A DNA stretch of 64,000 bases from Granulicella arctica (GCF_013410065.1 NZ_JACCCW010000001.1:310001-374000), one strand, 5' to 3'; positions 34,483 through 42,970 are shown, counted from the first letter of the stretch. Notes: generated from the letters alone by a model not told the origin. Numbers and translations: made by a program.

Positions 34483-35151
34483 CTAGCCGCGCTTCTGGGG
34501 GAAGAGATGAGAACGCAGGCGGTCCAACGCCCGGTAATAGTGGTTCCTGACATTTCCGACCGTTTGCCCGTTTCTCTCCGCGATCTCGCGAAGACTATAC
34601 CCTTCGAAAAAGTGAAGTTCCAAAGTTTGCCGTTGCGCCGGGGTGAGTTGCTCTTTCAGGCGATCCCGAATCGCTTTCCCATCAAGTGCTTCTGGGGAAG
34701 GTTGTGCTGCCGTCGTGGGCATCCGCTGTTCGTCAAACTCTTCCGCCGTGTAGTGTTGTCGAAAATCCAGGTAGCGCCGCCGATCGATCGCACGATGGTA
34801 GGTCACTTGCATGATCCAGGAAGACCCGGAGCCCTTCTGGGCGTCGAAGTGTTGTGATCGCTCGGAAAGATACAGGAAAACTTCCTGGCGGAGGTCGTCC
34901 GCTTCAGATTCGTCTCTGAGGATTCGCCAAGCGACGTGGAAAACGGCGCGGGCATGTCGACGGAAAAGGAGTCCAAGTGCATCCTTAGATCCCACGCCGA
35001 CCTGCGAAAGCAACTGCTCGTCGCTTGGCTCAGACATGGAGAAATTACTCGCCGGATCGGCGTGCGAAAGACGCCTATCGTCCGCCCCCGCAGCAGCATC
35101 GGAGGCGTCGGCTAGTCCTTTTGGGAAGTAGGCGGCAGCTTCGGAACTCAT
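34483..35151 (-). CDS. ECF-type RNA polymerase sigma factor
   Basis: 222 aa with sigma region 2 (LGLLFRRHARAVFHVAWRIL, ADDLRQEVFLYL, WIMQVTYHRAIDRRR) and region 4 (LTPAQRQTLELHFFEGYSLR, EIAERNGQTVGNV). An ATG at 35151 has GAGG 6 nt upstream; an in-frame ATG at 35037 would remove a 38-residue disordered N-terminus. It is followed directly by its anti-sigma gene and then by the receptor and isopeptidase genes, all on the same strand, so it probably drives their expression. Its own promoter must lie between 35152 and 35306, where two copies of a palindromic operator are found. Confidence 0.86.
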   Translation of the reverse strand: MSSEAAAYFPKGLADASDAAAGADDRRLSHADPASNFSMSEPSDEQLLSQVGVGSKDALGLLFRRHARAVFHVAWRILRDESEADDLRQEVFLYLSERSQHFDAQKGSGSSWIMQVTYHRAIDRRRYLDFRQHYTAEEFDEQRMPTTAAQPSPEALDGKAIRDRLKEQLTPAQRQTLELHFFEGYSLREIAERNGQTVGNVRNHYYRALDRLRSHLFPQKRG

Positions 35152-35235
35152 AAGGCCTCATGCAGCTAGGAGAACGGAGTGGACAAAAACTCTGGAGGAT
35201 ACCGGCGTTGCCCGTGCGCACCTTCCGCACAATAA

Positions 35236-35273
35236 GCACTATAGTGCCAGCCTATGTAGGCACTATAGTGCCT
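35236..35273. promoter_or_regulatory. Two copies of the palindrome GGCACTATAGTGCC
   Basis: GCACTATAGTGC at 35236-35247 (flanks AA/CA) and a perfect AGGCACTATAGTGCCT at 35258-35273. Centres are 24 bp apart. They lie in the divergent interval between the ECF sigma gene and the first small Xre gene, so they could control both directions. Confidence 0.75.
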
Positions 35274-35306
35274 CTTAATTATGCCGTCAATGTCGACCAT
35301 GAAGGG

Positions 35307-35567
35307 GTGGCGGATTTCCAAAAACCGGAATCATTGACTCTGGAACAGGCAATCGGCCGGGTATTGCTCAATTTGCGTTCAGAAAGAGATCTCAACCAAG
35401 TTGATGTCGCAGTTGCAACCAACTTCGGTTTGAGGTCCATAAGAACGATGGAACATGGACTGCAAAGCATGACCATTCGGTCATTGGACGCGCTCGCGAT
35501 GTTCTATTCCATTCCTATTGAAGAGATCATTATCCGAGCGAAGTTATTACGCGATAAAACGCTGTAG
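35307..35567 (+). CDS. Small Xre-family HTH regulator
   Basis: 86-aa single-domain HTH protein (LTLEQAIGRVLLNLRSERDL, then NQVDVAVATNFGLRSIRTME). The GTG at 35307 is chosen because it matches the length of the paralogue 85 bp downstream and leaves the two upstream palindromes outside the coding region; the frame itself is open back to 35160. Likely a repressor that binds the repeated GGCACTATAGTGCC palindrome. Confidence 0.6.
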   Translation: MADFQKPESLTLEQAIGRVLLNLRSERDLNQVDVAVATNFGLRSIRTMEHGLQSMTIRSLDALAMFYSIPIEEIIIRAKLLRDKTL

Positions 35568-35601
35568 CGGAGCTGCGAATCGGAGCTAAGCCTCTACGAA
35601 T

Positions 35602-35617
35602 AGGCACTATAGTGCCT
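35602..35617. promoter_or_regulatory. Third copy of the palindrome AGGCACTATAGTGCCT
   Basis: Identical 16-bp perfect palindrome, 34 bp upstream of the second Xre gene, so each of the two tandem Xre genes has the operator in front of it. Confidence 0.75.
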
Positions 35618-35651
35618 TACGTCGAAGGCCAGGTCGGGAAAGATTGAGCCT

Positions 35652-35951
35652 GTGCCCAGGAGCAAAAACCAACGACCCGCGACTCTTGAGCAAGCCTTTG
35701 GTCTGGTACTTTTGGCTCGTCGGGAGAAAAAGGGCTTTTCCCAGATGGATCTTGCTGTGGCCGCCGGTTACAGCTTGCGATACATGGGGGACGTTGAACG
35801 GGGTGCAAAGAGCGCGACGATGCGCACAATGAACGACCTCGCAACGCTCCTGGATGTGTCGCTGGGAACGCTTATCGTTGAAGCGGAAGAACTGCTCAAT
35901 GGAAAATCGAAACCCCTAAAGAAATCTCTCCATCGGTCCAAGGGACAGTAG
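35652..35951 (+). CDS. Small Xre-family HTH regulator, paralogue of the preceding gene
   Basis: 99 aa from a GTG start. The HTH (ATLEQAFGLVLLARREKKGF, then SQMDLAVAAGYSLRYMGDVE) aligns along its length with the upstream protein, including TLEQAxGxVLL and the recognition-helix region, so the pair arose by duplication. The C-terminus is basic (KPLKKSLHRSKGQ). Both genes carry the same palindrome upstream, which suggests auto- and cross-regulation. Confidence 0.75.
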   Translation: MPRSKNQRPATLEQAFGLVLLARREKKGFSQMDLAVAAGYSLRYMGDVERGAKSATMRTMNDLATLLDVSLGTLIVEAEELLNGKSKPLKKSLHRSKGQ

Positions 35952-36424
35952 TCCACAGTATCCGCCGAATCAGGAAGAGAGCATGGAGGACAGGAAAGCG
36001 GAGGTTATGCCTCCATTCCAAAACTCCTGCCCCCAAAGGATTTGCGCCTTCAAGGGATACACGTCAACACTGCCCATTCAATCATCCATACATGACTCTC
36101 AAGCCGTTTTCTGCTTTGAAGTGGATTCTGACCGAACCACCCTCTAGGCGAACAAATGGCGAATGTGATTAAATAGATCATGAGGTGATTCCGCTGGCTC
36201 GACAGAATCAAAACTCAACCGGTTCGCCGATTTGTGAAGACGCTGCGCAACTAGCTCTTACTTCCCCTTTGGGGTTCGTACCAAGTTTTTCACAGAAAAA
36301 ATCTCGCTTGCCGCGGGGTAGTCAATCTGCTACGTCTCAAGCTCGTCACTATGGTGTAACGTGGAAAATTGAGGTAGGAGTTTCACCATGAATGGTGCAG
36401 TTTTTCCACAGCCCCTGATCGCTT
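35952..36424. other. Intergenic stretch, no gene recognised
   Basis: About 470 bp between the Xre pair and vsr. Short frames here lack plausible starts or family features. The promoter of the vsr-methyltransferase operon must lie in the AT-rich last 250 bp; I cannot place it with confidence. Confidence 0.4.
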
Positions 36425-36892
36425 ATGGACTTCCGGTACGAGGAGGCTGGCGGTGAAGTGGTCGATCACATTGACCCGGCAAGGCGTTCGCTCAACATGG
36501 CGGCGGTTCGTTCCAAGCACACTGAGCCTGAGCTGGTTGTTAGGAAGATCGTCTATGGCCTGGGGTACCGCTACCGGCTCCACTGGGAGAAACTGCCCGG
36601 CAAACCAGATTTGGTTTTCCCCGGAAAGCGCAAGGTTATTTTCGTTCATGGATGTTTTTGGCACGGGCATGATTGCATTCGGGGTAGATTGCCGTCCACA
36701 AACCTCGACTTTTGGGAGCAAAAGGTCGGGAAAAACAAAGAGCGCGACAGTCGGGTGCGAAATCAGCTTGAGGCCCAAGGTTGGAATGTATTGACTCTCT
36801 GGCAATGCAGGCTTAAAGAAGCTTCCGAACTTAAGCAGACCATAGTCCGGTTCCTAAAGACGAGCCACGATGAGGGAGATGTCCCTGAATGA
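36425..36892 (+). CDS. vsr: Very short patch repair endonuclease (Vsr)
   Basis: 155 aa with the Vsr pattern: RSLNMAAVRSKHTEPELVVR, then LPGKPDLVFPGKRKVIFVHG containing the catalytic Asp, and the zinc-binding CFWHGHDC. Vsr nicks 5' of T in T:G mismatches formed by deamination of 5-methylcytosine, so it repairs damage caused by the companion methyltransferase. Its stop overlaps the start of that gene by 4 nt (ATGA). Complete length. Confidence 0.92.
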   Translation: MDFRYEEAGGEVVDHIDPARRSLNMAAVRSKHTEPELVVRKIVYGLGYRYRLHWEKLPGKPDLVFPGKRKVIFVHGCFWHGHDCIRGRLPSTNLDFWEQKVGKNKERDSRVRNQLEAQGWNVLTLWQCRLKEASELKQTIVRFLKTSHDEGDVPE

Positions 36893-38013
36893 CCTATAAG
36901 CTGATCGATCTATTTAGCGGCGCTGGCGGTATGAGCCTGGGCTTCGTAGATTCGCGGTTCTGCGGCGGCTTCAAGTGCGTTCTTGCTGTCGACAACGATA
37001 AGGCTGCGCTTGAGACGCATGCTGCGAACTTCAGCGGGAAAACGGTCTTGGGAAATATTGAGCATTGGCTTGCCGAAAATCCTAACGTCCCTAAAGCCGA
37101 TGTAGTCATCGGTGGGCCGCCTTGCCAGGGATTCAGCCTTCTCAACAAAAATAGGAGCGGAGATCTTCGTCGTGCTCTTTGGGAACCATATCTCGATATC
37201 GTCGAGCTTTCGGAAGCAAAGATATTCGTAATGGAAAACGTGAGCGAACTTTACCGCTCGGACGAATTGGTTCAGATTAGGCAACAGGCCGAGCGAATGG
37301 GTTTTAGGACCGACGCGATGGTTCTTAATGCCGCCGATTATGGGGCGCCCCAGACTCGCAAACGTACAGTTGTCGTCGGATGGAGAAATAAAGATGTTGA
37401 GGCACCTGTGTTTCCACCCCCTCGGACTCATGCATCTTCGGACCTAAAGACAGACCTTCCAGCTTGGAGAACGGTCAAGGAAGCTATCAGTGATTTGGGA
37501 GAACCCAGAGGGACTGAGATTGGCGTGGGAGCACCCCTTGACTTGCATTTCGGACGAAATCCGACTGAAAAGAGCCTCAAACGGTATAGAGCTGTTCCGC
37601 CTGGCGGAAACCGCTTTGATCTAATGAGAAATGCACGGCACATTACACCAGCATGTTGGATTAGGAAGACCTCCGGGGGCACAGACCTATTCGGGCGTCT
37701 CTGGTGGGACCGGCCCTCGGTTACTATCCGAACAGAGTTTTTCAAACCTGAGAAGGGGCGCTACCTGCATCCCGTGAAGCATCGGCCTATTACCCACCGC
37801 GAGGCGGCTCGCCTCATGGGTTTTCCTGATGATTTCATTTTCAAGGGCGGAAAAACTGAGATTGCCAAACAAATCGGGAATGCCGTTCCTCCGAACTTGG
37901 CCGGAGCGATTGCGGCCATGGTGAAAGCATCCCTCGATGGAGATGTCTCCAAGAAATCAGCGAAGATTCCGTGGAGATTGGAGGCTCCGATTGGCGAGAC
38001 GGTCTCAGCCTAA
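36889..38013 (+). CDS. dcm: C5 DNA cytosine methyltransferase
   Basis: 374 aa with the standard C5-methyltransferase motifs in order: I (LIDLFSGAGGMSLGF), IV with the catalytic cysteine (VIGGPPCQGFS), VI (FVMENVSEL), VIII (QTRKRTVVVG) and X (KQIGNAVPPNLAGAI). It transfers methyl from S-adenosylmethionine to cytosine within a specific site that cannot be read from the sequence. It overlaps vsr upstream and the HNH endonuclease gene downstream by 77 nt, so the three form a restriction-modification operon. Confidence 0.93.
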   Translation: MTYKLIDLFSGAGGMSLGFVDSRFCGGFKCVLAVDNDKAALETHAANFSGKTVLGNIEHWLAENPNVPKADVVIGGPPCQGFSLLNKNRSGDLRRALWEPYLDIVELSEAKIFVMENVSELYRSDELVQIRQQAERMGFRTDAMVLNAADYGAPQTRKRTVVVGWRNKDVEAPVFPPPRTHASSDLKTDLPAWRTVKEAISDLGEPRGTEIGVGAPLDLHFGRNPTEKSLKRYRAVPPGGNRFDLMRNARHITPACWIRKTSGGTDLFGRLWWDRPSVTIRTEFFKPEKGRYLHPVKHRPITHREAARLMGFPDDFIFKGGKTEIAKQIGNAVPPNLAGAIAAMVKASLDGDVSKKSAKIPWRLEAPIGETVSA

Positions 38014-38953
38014 CGATCGGCCAGAAGAGCTGAGACGCGAGCTGGTCGAACTCCTTACCAATTTCGCGGAACAGCTGCATCGCGATGATCTGCGAGCAAA
38101 GGTCATAGCTCTGGTCCCAGCCTTTCAGAAGCTGCGCGATCTTGGTAGCTCGCTCATTCCAACGAGCGACGCCAACTCTGCGCGCGCACGCATATTGGCG
38201 TACCTCCTGAAATATCCGCACCAGATTATCGACGGAGACGAGCTGGCAGTAATTTCCGGAATCAGCGAGTGGGCCAGACGCGTTCGTGAGCTCAGAGTTG
38301 AATTTGGGTGGTGGATTTATTCCGGATACACGTTCGCCGACATTGCTTCTGCGGCTGACGATGCAGGTGACGCGGCAGAACTAGCTGGCGTCGAAGCGAT
38401 ACACATTAGGCCGGATCAGTACATTCTCATGCGGATCGAAGAAGACCGAGACGCTGCATATCGATGGAACGTGCTGAACGAGATTCGCGGCAAGAAGGTG
38501 TCGGTCACCGATAAGATTCTTGAATATTTCCGCCGGAACGTCGGCAAGCAGATCACGGGCGAGGAGTTGAAATATCTTGCTGGCGACGCCAAAGAATGGG
38601 CGCGTCGCGTCCGTGAGCTTCGCACCGAAGCGGGGTGGCCGATCATTACGAGGAACAGCGGCAGGGAAGATCTTGCTGTCGGTGTCTATGTTCTTGAAGA
38701 GGACCGGCAGGCCGAAGAACATGATCGGCGAATTCCCGATGACGTGCGCGTAGCTGTCCTCAAACGCGACAATTTCAGCTGCGTTCAATGCGGCTGGAAC
38801 CGCTCCATGCTTTCACACGACGATCCGCGAAAATTCCTCGAGCTGCATCACAAAACGCATCATAAAAACAAGGGCGCCAATACTGTCGAAAATCTTGAGA
38901 CCCTGTGCAATGTCCACCATGACGCTCTACACCGCAAGCTAAAGCAGACCTAA
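37937..38953 (+). CDS. Putative restriction endonuclease: tandem winged-helix repeats plus HNH nuclease
   Basis: 338 aa. Two copies of a DNA-binding-like module share EWARRVRELRxExGWxI at residues 111-126 and 220-235, each preceded by a winged-helix-like segment (ARILAYLLKYPHQIIDGDEL; ILEYFRRNVGKQITGEELKY). The C-terminus is an HNH nuclease: VLKRDNFSCVQCGWN with Cys282/Cys285, LELHHKTHHKNKG with His304/His305, and LETLCNVHHDALH. With the methyltransferase in the same operon it is most simply the cognate restriction enzyme. The start within the methyltransferase gene is the longest possible; an internal start is not excluded. Confidence 0.78.
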   Translation: MEMSPRNQRRFRGDWRLRLARRSQPNDRPEELRRELVELLTNFAEQLHRDDLRAKVIALVPAFQKLRDLGSSLIPTSDANSARARILAYLLKYPHQIIDGDELAVISGISEWARRVRELRVEFGWWIYSGYTFADIASAADDAGDAAELAGVEAIHIRPDQYILMRIEEDRDAAYRWNVLNEIRGKKVSVTDKILEYFRRNVGKQITGEELKYLAGDAKEWARRVRELRTEAGWPIITRNSGREDLAVGVYVLEEDRQAEEHDRRIPDDVRVAVLKRDNFSCVQCGWNRSMLSHDDPRKFLELHHKTHHKNKGANTVENLETLCNVHHDALHRKLKQT

Positions 38954-38960
38954 GCCCCGG

Positions 38961-40979
38961 CTACCAATCGAATGCAAACGAAAGCACAAAGTTTCCTTTC
39001 GGAAAACGCAGCTGGGGCCACCATACTTCTTCTTCGTTGCCGTTCTTGTTCATTCGATAAAGAAACAGGGTCGGAGCATCCATTGGAGCGAGCAATTCCT
39101 CGCCCTTACCAGAGATAATGCCGTCACGCTCGGAACGAATTGTTTTCAGGTCCCGACCACGTTTCACGACGAGGTAAACCTTATCGCCGTACACCGGCTT
39201 TCCATCCGGGCCTTGTTTCACTTTCAGTACATCCAGGGCAGATTTCAGAGCAGACATGTCCCATAGCTGAATCTGACCATTCGGGTTGGCATGGGTATGT
39301 TTTAGAAGTTCCATCGCCTGGTCGCAAGTGATTGTTGTGTAGGCCGGTGTATCCCCGATTCCCTTAAGCTTCGCGTCCAGCCACTGTGTATCCGCTGCCG
39401 ATTCCAGCGTTCTCAGCGGATAGCTGGGGTTCACGCTACCGCCCGCCAAAAACTGACCGAGCGAACTGGGATCGAGAACATTTCTACGTGTAGCGTTCCA
39501 GCTACCCGATATATATAGGCCCTCGAAGGCGCCGTCGGGAAAGCTTTGCAGCAGATTCCGAAGTGAGCTTTCCATCTCGTGGATTGTTCGAAAATGATCC
39601 GCCAGACGTTGGGGCAGGAATAGTCGGGTGACGCCGAGATCCTTTTTCCGGTAACCGTACATCCGGGCATGCTGAAGAACTGTATCCGCATTCGGTCTTT
39701 TGGGATTTCGGCCGTAGTAGCTGACCAGCAGATTCTTGATAGTCACACCGCGCCCGAGCTTGTTGCCGCCGACGAAAAGGTTGAATTTAGAGTCGAGTTT
39801 GATTTCGTCGCTAGAGAGGGCATTAATGAGTTTGATATTCGCGCCGTTCAGATAGAACTCGATCTTCGGTAGGATCGCATCGAAAGGCTGTAAGGTCGGG
39901 TCGGTAGTCGTCAGATCGGCGTGTGCCGTTTGGAGATTCTTCATCAGACTTGTGTAAGCCGAGCCAGTTTTCTTCTTAAGCGCTGCGGCTGATTCTTGCT
40001 TGAAATCGTCCAGAAGCTGTCGCGTGAATTCGTGATCTTTGGTCCCCATGCTGACGTGCAGTAGGAACGCATACCCCTGGGACGGATTCTTAATGATCTT
40101 CGATGCGGCACCCACGAAAAACGTGCACACAGCTTTTTTCAAACCTGCCGGCAGGCCGCCGGTCGGCGACGGTTGATTCGAAGCGGTCAGCTGCGTTGTT
40201 TCGTTTATGTCCACAAGTTCGAGGAGTTTGGAGCCGGTCGAGAAGAAAGCGTCTCCGCCGACGTAATCCGAGCCCGGCTCGGTCAGTACGGTGAAGCTAG
40301 GGCGGTATAGGTGGTTCGGCCTCTGCAAAAACAAAGCCTGGGGAGTAGCTGTGACCTGTAGGTAAGTGTTCACCGGAAAGTATGAACGGATCGCAGAAAT
40401 TTCCCTGTTGATGGGGCTGACTTGGCCTGTGGGCTTGCTCGTCTTGGTGTCCAAACTCGCCTGATCGGCTTCATCATCCACAATCAACAAGGACAAAGAT
40501 TTAGCCTTAGCGGCCTTGAACGCATTGACCAGGCTGGTCAGCATCGAGCCGTTCTTGGAGCACACGATTGCAAAAGGCTTCGCCTTGATCTGGTTTGCAA
40601 ACCGAACGGGATCTTTCCAGTCTTTTTTCCCCAGGACAGTAAGACCGCCCAATGCGGCTCTGATTCGGTCTTTCGTTTGGTCGTAGAGCGGATCGTTGTC
40701 GGTTGTGAGAACCAAGATGCAATCGAAATCGTTATCTACGGATAAACCGGCAGTCAACGTCAAAATGCTGGTCTTGCCGCTCTGGATAAGGCCGTAGAGC
40801 AGTCCGTCAGAAGGTTGAGCGGGTTTCCCCATCGTCGGGTCCACCGCCAGTTCCAGAATGCGCTTCGCCTTAACTAAGGCCTTTTTGGTTCCATCGTTCC
40901 CAATATCCTGAGCGAGAACATTCAAAACTTCCTGTGCGTGAGGCGCGTCTGTCTTAATCGGGCGTGGCGTCTTACTCAT
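38961..40979 (-). CDS. Z1-domain P-loop ATPase associated with restriction
   Basis: 672 aa. The N-terminal helicase-like core has the Walker A YGLIQSGKTSILTLTAGLS and Walker B LLIVDDEADQAS; the C-terminal Z1 domain shows LFVGGNKLGRGVTIKNLLVS and the arginine-finger-like QHARMYGYRKKDLG. Z1 proteins are known from loci with C5 methyltransferases and Vsr and are thought to act as the motor of a multi-subunit restriction system. The ATG at 40979 has GAGG upstream and overlaps the end of the preceding small gene. It converges with the HNH gene with only 7 bp between stops. Confidence 0.87.
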   Translation of the reverse strand: MSKTPRPIKTDAPHAQEVLNVLAQDIGNDGTKKALVKAKRILELAVDPTMGKPAQPSDGLLYGLIQSGKTSILTLTAGLSVDNDFDCILVLTTDNDPLYDQTKDRIRAALGGLTVLGKKDWKDPVRFANQIKAKPFAIVCSKNGSMLTSLVNAFKAAKAKSLSLLIVDDEADQASLDTKTSKPTGQVSPINREISAIRSYFPVNTYLQVTATPQALFLQRPNHLYRPSFTVLTEPGSDYVGGDAFFSTGSKLLELVDINETTQLTASNQPSPTGGLPAGLKKAVCTFFVGAASKIIKNPSQGYAFLLHVSMGTKDHEFTRQLLDDFKQESAAALKKKTGSAYTSLMKNLQTAHADLTTTDPTLQPFDAILPKIEFYLNGANIKLINALSSDEIKLDSKFNLFVGGNKLGRGVTIKNLLVSYYGRNPKRPNADTVLQHARMYGYRKKDLGVTRLFLPQRLADHFRTIHEMESSLRNLLQSFPDGAFEGLYISGSWNATRRNVLDPSSLGQFLAGGSVNPSYPLRTLESAADTQWLDAKLKGIGDTPAYTTITCDQAMELLKHTHANPNGQIQLWDMSALKSALDVLKVKQGPDGKPVYGDKVYLVVKRGRDLKTIRSERDGIISGKGEELLAPMDAPTLFLYRMNKNGNEEEVWWPQLRFPKGNFVLSFAFDW

Positions 40980-41409
40980 GCGAGTTTTCCTCATCTTGGA
41001 ACAAGATTTCAGGCCATCGTTTTATGGCCACTTTCGTTTCTAGTCGTCCCGCCGGTCCACTGACACCATACCAGCCGCGAAACTTTCTCCTTACCCCTAT
41101 CCATGCAGCCGAGTCTTCCAATAGGGCACATGCCGCGTCGGCCGAGATTGTGCAGATGCCGTCACCAGCACATACGAGCGCCAAGACAACTCGATCGACC
41201 CCATCCGGACAATGTTGCAAGCGCGCAACATCTTCCGTTGTAAAGGTGAACTGCCAAGGTGAATGACTCTTCGTGGTGTATTTAATAAGGGCGAGAACAG
41301 CATCGTTCACCAAGTAGCCGGGCGGGCATCTGGCTACGTCTCTGCATCGGGGATCATCGAGCGCCTTTGCTAGCGCGGCACCATGATAAAAATCCGCTTT
41401 GTCGATCAT
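40972..41409 (-). CDS. Uncharacterised small protein in the Z1 operon
   Basis: 145 aa, soluble, no signal or membrane segment. Recognisable stretches are KADFYHGAALAKAL, KSHSPWQFTFTTEDVARL, DRVVLALVCAGDGICTIS and VRRKFRGWYGVSGPAG. I associate this pattern with uncharacterised proteins beside restriction genes but cannot name a family or a catalytic site. Its start overlaps the stop of the peptidase gene upstream and its stop overlaps the Z1 start, so it is tightly co-translated with both and probably is a subunit or adaptor. Confidence 0.6.
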   Translation of the reverse strand: MIDKADFYHGAALAKALDDPRCRDVARCPPGYLVNDAVLALIKYTTKSHSPWQFTFTTEDVARLQHCPDGVDRVVLALVCAGDGICTISADAACALLEDSAAWIGVRRKFRGWYGVSGPAGRLETKVAIKRWPEILFQDEENSHE

Positions 41410-42389
41410 GCCGCTCGCCAGTAGAAAAGAATATCGGGATGCTCGATATCGGCGTGGTCCCGTTGGTAGGGGGCCTGTACTACTTCGAGTATGCCTTTGA
41501 GTTCTATGCCATTTGGAAGTGGCTCTCCAGATGACATGACTCCGTTTGGCCCTACTTTATATACGATGGAATCTTCATCGAAGGACTTGTTCCAGCGCAC
41601 CGTATGAGTTGTAGGGAAGTCATCCGATGTATGGAATGATTGCCTTCGGTACTTCGGGTCAGCGATCCCGGCAGCGGATTTGGCAGAGCTAGAGAAATCG
41701 AAGAGACTCGTCTGGGGATACTGCATCATTGATTCCAGCTTGGCTTGGTCTCCCTTAGTCCTGCGGAAGCAGAGCAGACCAGCGGCGGCCATGCCAGGAT
41801 AGGCAGAAGCCAATCTGAATACTGTCGCCTCGCGGGAACTTCCAAACTCCGCAATTAGCCGCTCGACACAGTCGATCCCCCAATGCCCGCCGACCGATGC
41901 CTGAAACTCTTCCCTGGGCATCAATACCTCGGCAGCGCCTAAGTCGCAGAGCCGCTCCAACTCGCTCATCTCCTGTGCATCGTTTGCCGTCATCTCACGA
42001 AACCGGGCTCCCCCTGAAGTAGAAGGGAAAAAGGTATGCGCGATCTCGTGTGCGATTGAGAAGGCCCGACGGCCAGAGGGACGGTCTGGGTTATACAAAA
42101 TCTGTCCGCGCTTCCTGCTGGTCGCTCCATTGAGAATGACGACAGCATCGCGCCGTTCATGTCGCGACCGCTCAATATTCATGGGTGCCAGTGTTAGCCC
42201 TTGAAGAGAGGCGATAAACTTCAGCCTCTCCATCGGAGTATTGCCGGAACTCTCAAAGCGTCGGTAGCTCGCATTCAGTTTGCGCGCCTGTGTCAGTACG
42301 AGTGAACGCGCGTCACTGAGACCACCACCTGCCTCGACAAGTGCAGTGACATCGGGATCGCGCCTTCTTTCCGTCCGAATGCGGCTCAT
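41406..42389 (-). CDS. ImmA/IrrE-family zinc metallopeptidase
   Basis: 327 aa with a gluzincin core FSIAHEIAHTFFPS (HExxH) and downstream ELERLCDLGAAEVLMPREEF carrying the third zinc ligand. ImmA/IrrE peptidases usually cleave a partner Xre repressor to switch on genes after a stress signal. An Xre gene lies directly upstream in the same operon, 8 nt away, fitting that partnership. Here the pair is joined to a Z1 ATPase, suggesting that the restriction module is switched on by proteolysis. This role is inferred. Confidence 0.83.
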   Translation of the reverse strand: MSRIRTERRRDPDVTALVEAGGGLSDARSLVLTQARKLNASYRRFESSGNTPMERLKFIASLQGLTLAPMNIERSRHERRDAVVILNGATSRKRGQILYNPDRPSGRRAFSIAHEIAHTFFPSTSGGARFREMTANDAQEMSELERLCDLGAAEVLMPREEFQASVGGHWGIDCVERLIAEFGSSREATVFRLASAYPGMAAAGLLCFRRTKGDQAKLESMMQYPQTSLFDFSSSAKSAAGIADPKYRRQSFHTSDDFPTTHTVRWNKSFDEDSIVYKVGPNGVMSSGEPLPNGIELKGILEVVQAPYQRDHADIEHPDILFYWRAA

Positions 42390-42397
42390 AAAGGAAG

Positions 42398-42832
42398 TTA
42401 TTTTTGATTTGGCCTCTGACTTACCATCCGCAAAGCTTCAAGTAAAAATCTCCAGCCTTCCTTATCTCGCGGACGGTGCCCGCGGAAGTTCATATCAGCC
42501 AACAGCTCAACATCTTCTGCCGTTAGGTTAAGCTCTTGCTGTAGCTCTAACAGACCAGGGGGCAGATCTTCATTTCTGCGCTTTTCGACCCGGTGCGGTT
42601 TTGGTTTCGACTCTCCTAAGAGTTCGTCCAAAGTCACATCTAGGGCCGTGGCAACAGAATAGACATATTGAATATTCGGCTTTCCGGCATTTCCATTCTC
42701 CAAATCCGAGATATATGCCTTGGATACGCCGCTTTTCTCGGCCAACTCCGAAAGGCTCCAGCCCTTCCCGAGCCGCAATGAGCGGATCGTCTGCCCGAGT
42801 CTCACTAAATCCAGTATCTTATCGTCAGCCAT
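42398..42832 (-). CDS. Xre-family HTH regulator, likely partner of the ImmA/IrrE peptidase
   Basis: 144 aa. The N-terminal HTH is clear (LGQTIRSLRLGKGWSLSELA, then EKSGVSKAYISDLENGNAGK), followed by VYSVATALDVTLDELLGESK; a C-terminal tail (LQQELNLTAEDVELLADMNF) may be the sensor or dimer region. First gene of the minus-strand Z1 operon, divergent from the CBASS operon with about 140 bp between start codons, so it could repress both. ATG at 42832 chosen over an in-frame TTG two codons upstream. Confidence 0.82.
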   Translation of the reverse strand: MADDKILDLVRLGQTIRSLRLGKGWSLSELAEKSGVSKAYISDLENGNAGKPNIQYVYSVATALDVTLDELLGESKPKPHRVEKRRNEDLPPGLLELQQELNLTAEDVELLADMNFRGHRPRDKEGWRFLLEALRMVSQRPNQK

Positions 42833-42855
42833 TAGCAACCGGTTGTAAAAAAGTG

Positions 42856-42884
42856 TTGACGTGCGTTTCGGTGAGGGTTAGGCT
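42856..42884 (+). promoter_or_regulatory. Putative promoter of the CBASS operon
   Basis: TTGACG (42856-42861), 17-bp spacer, TAGGCT (42879-42884), about 87 nt before the cyclase start. It lies in the shared intergenic region with the divergent Xre gene. Confidence 0.45.
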
Positions 42885-42970
42885 TGTCGTGTACCCGCAA
42901 CCCGTCTGCTGTAGACAACAGTACAACGGTGGCGCAGGAAAGGCAACCGGCAAAAGGAGAACCACCGACT

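Noticed and set aside
36185..36391. 68-codon open frame upstream of vsr
   Set aside because: Weak start, no family features, low coding character; treated as intergenic.
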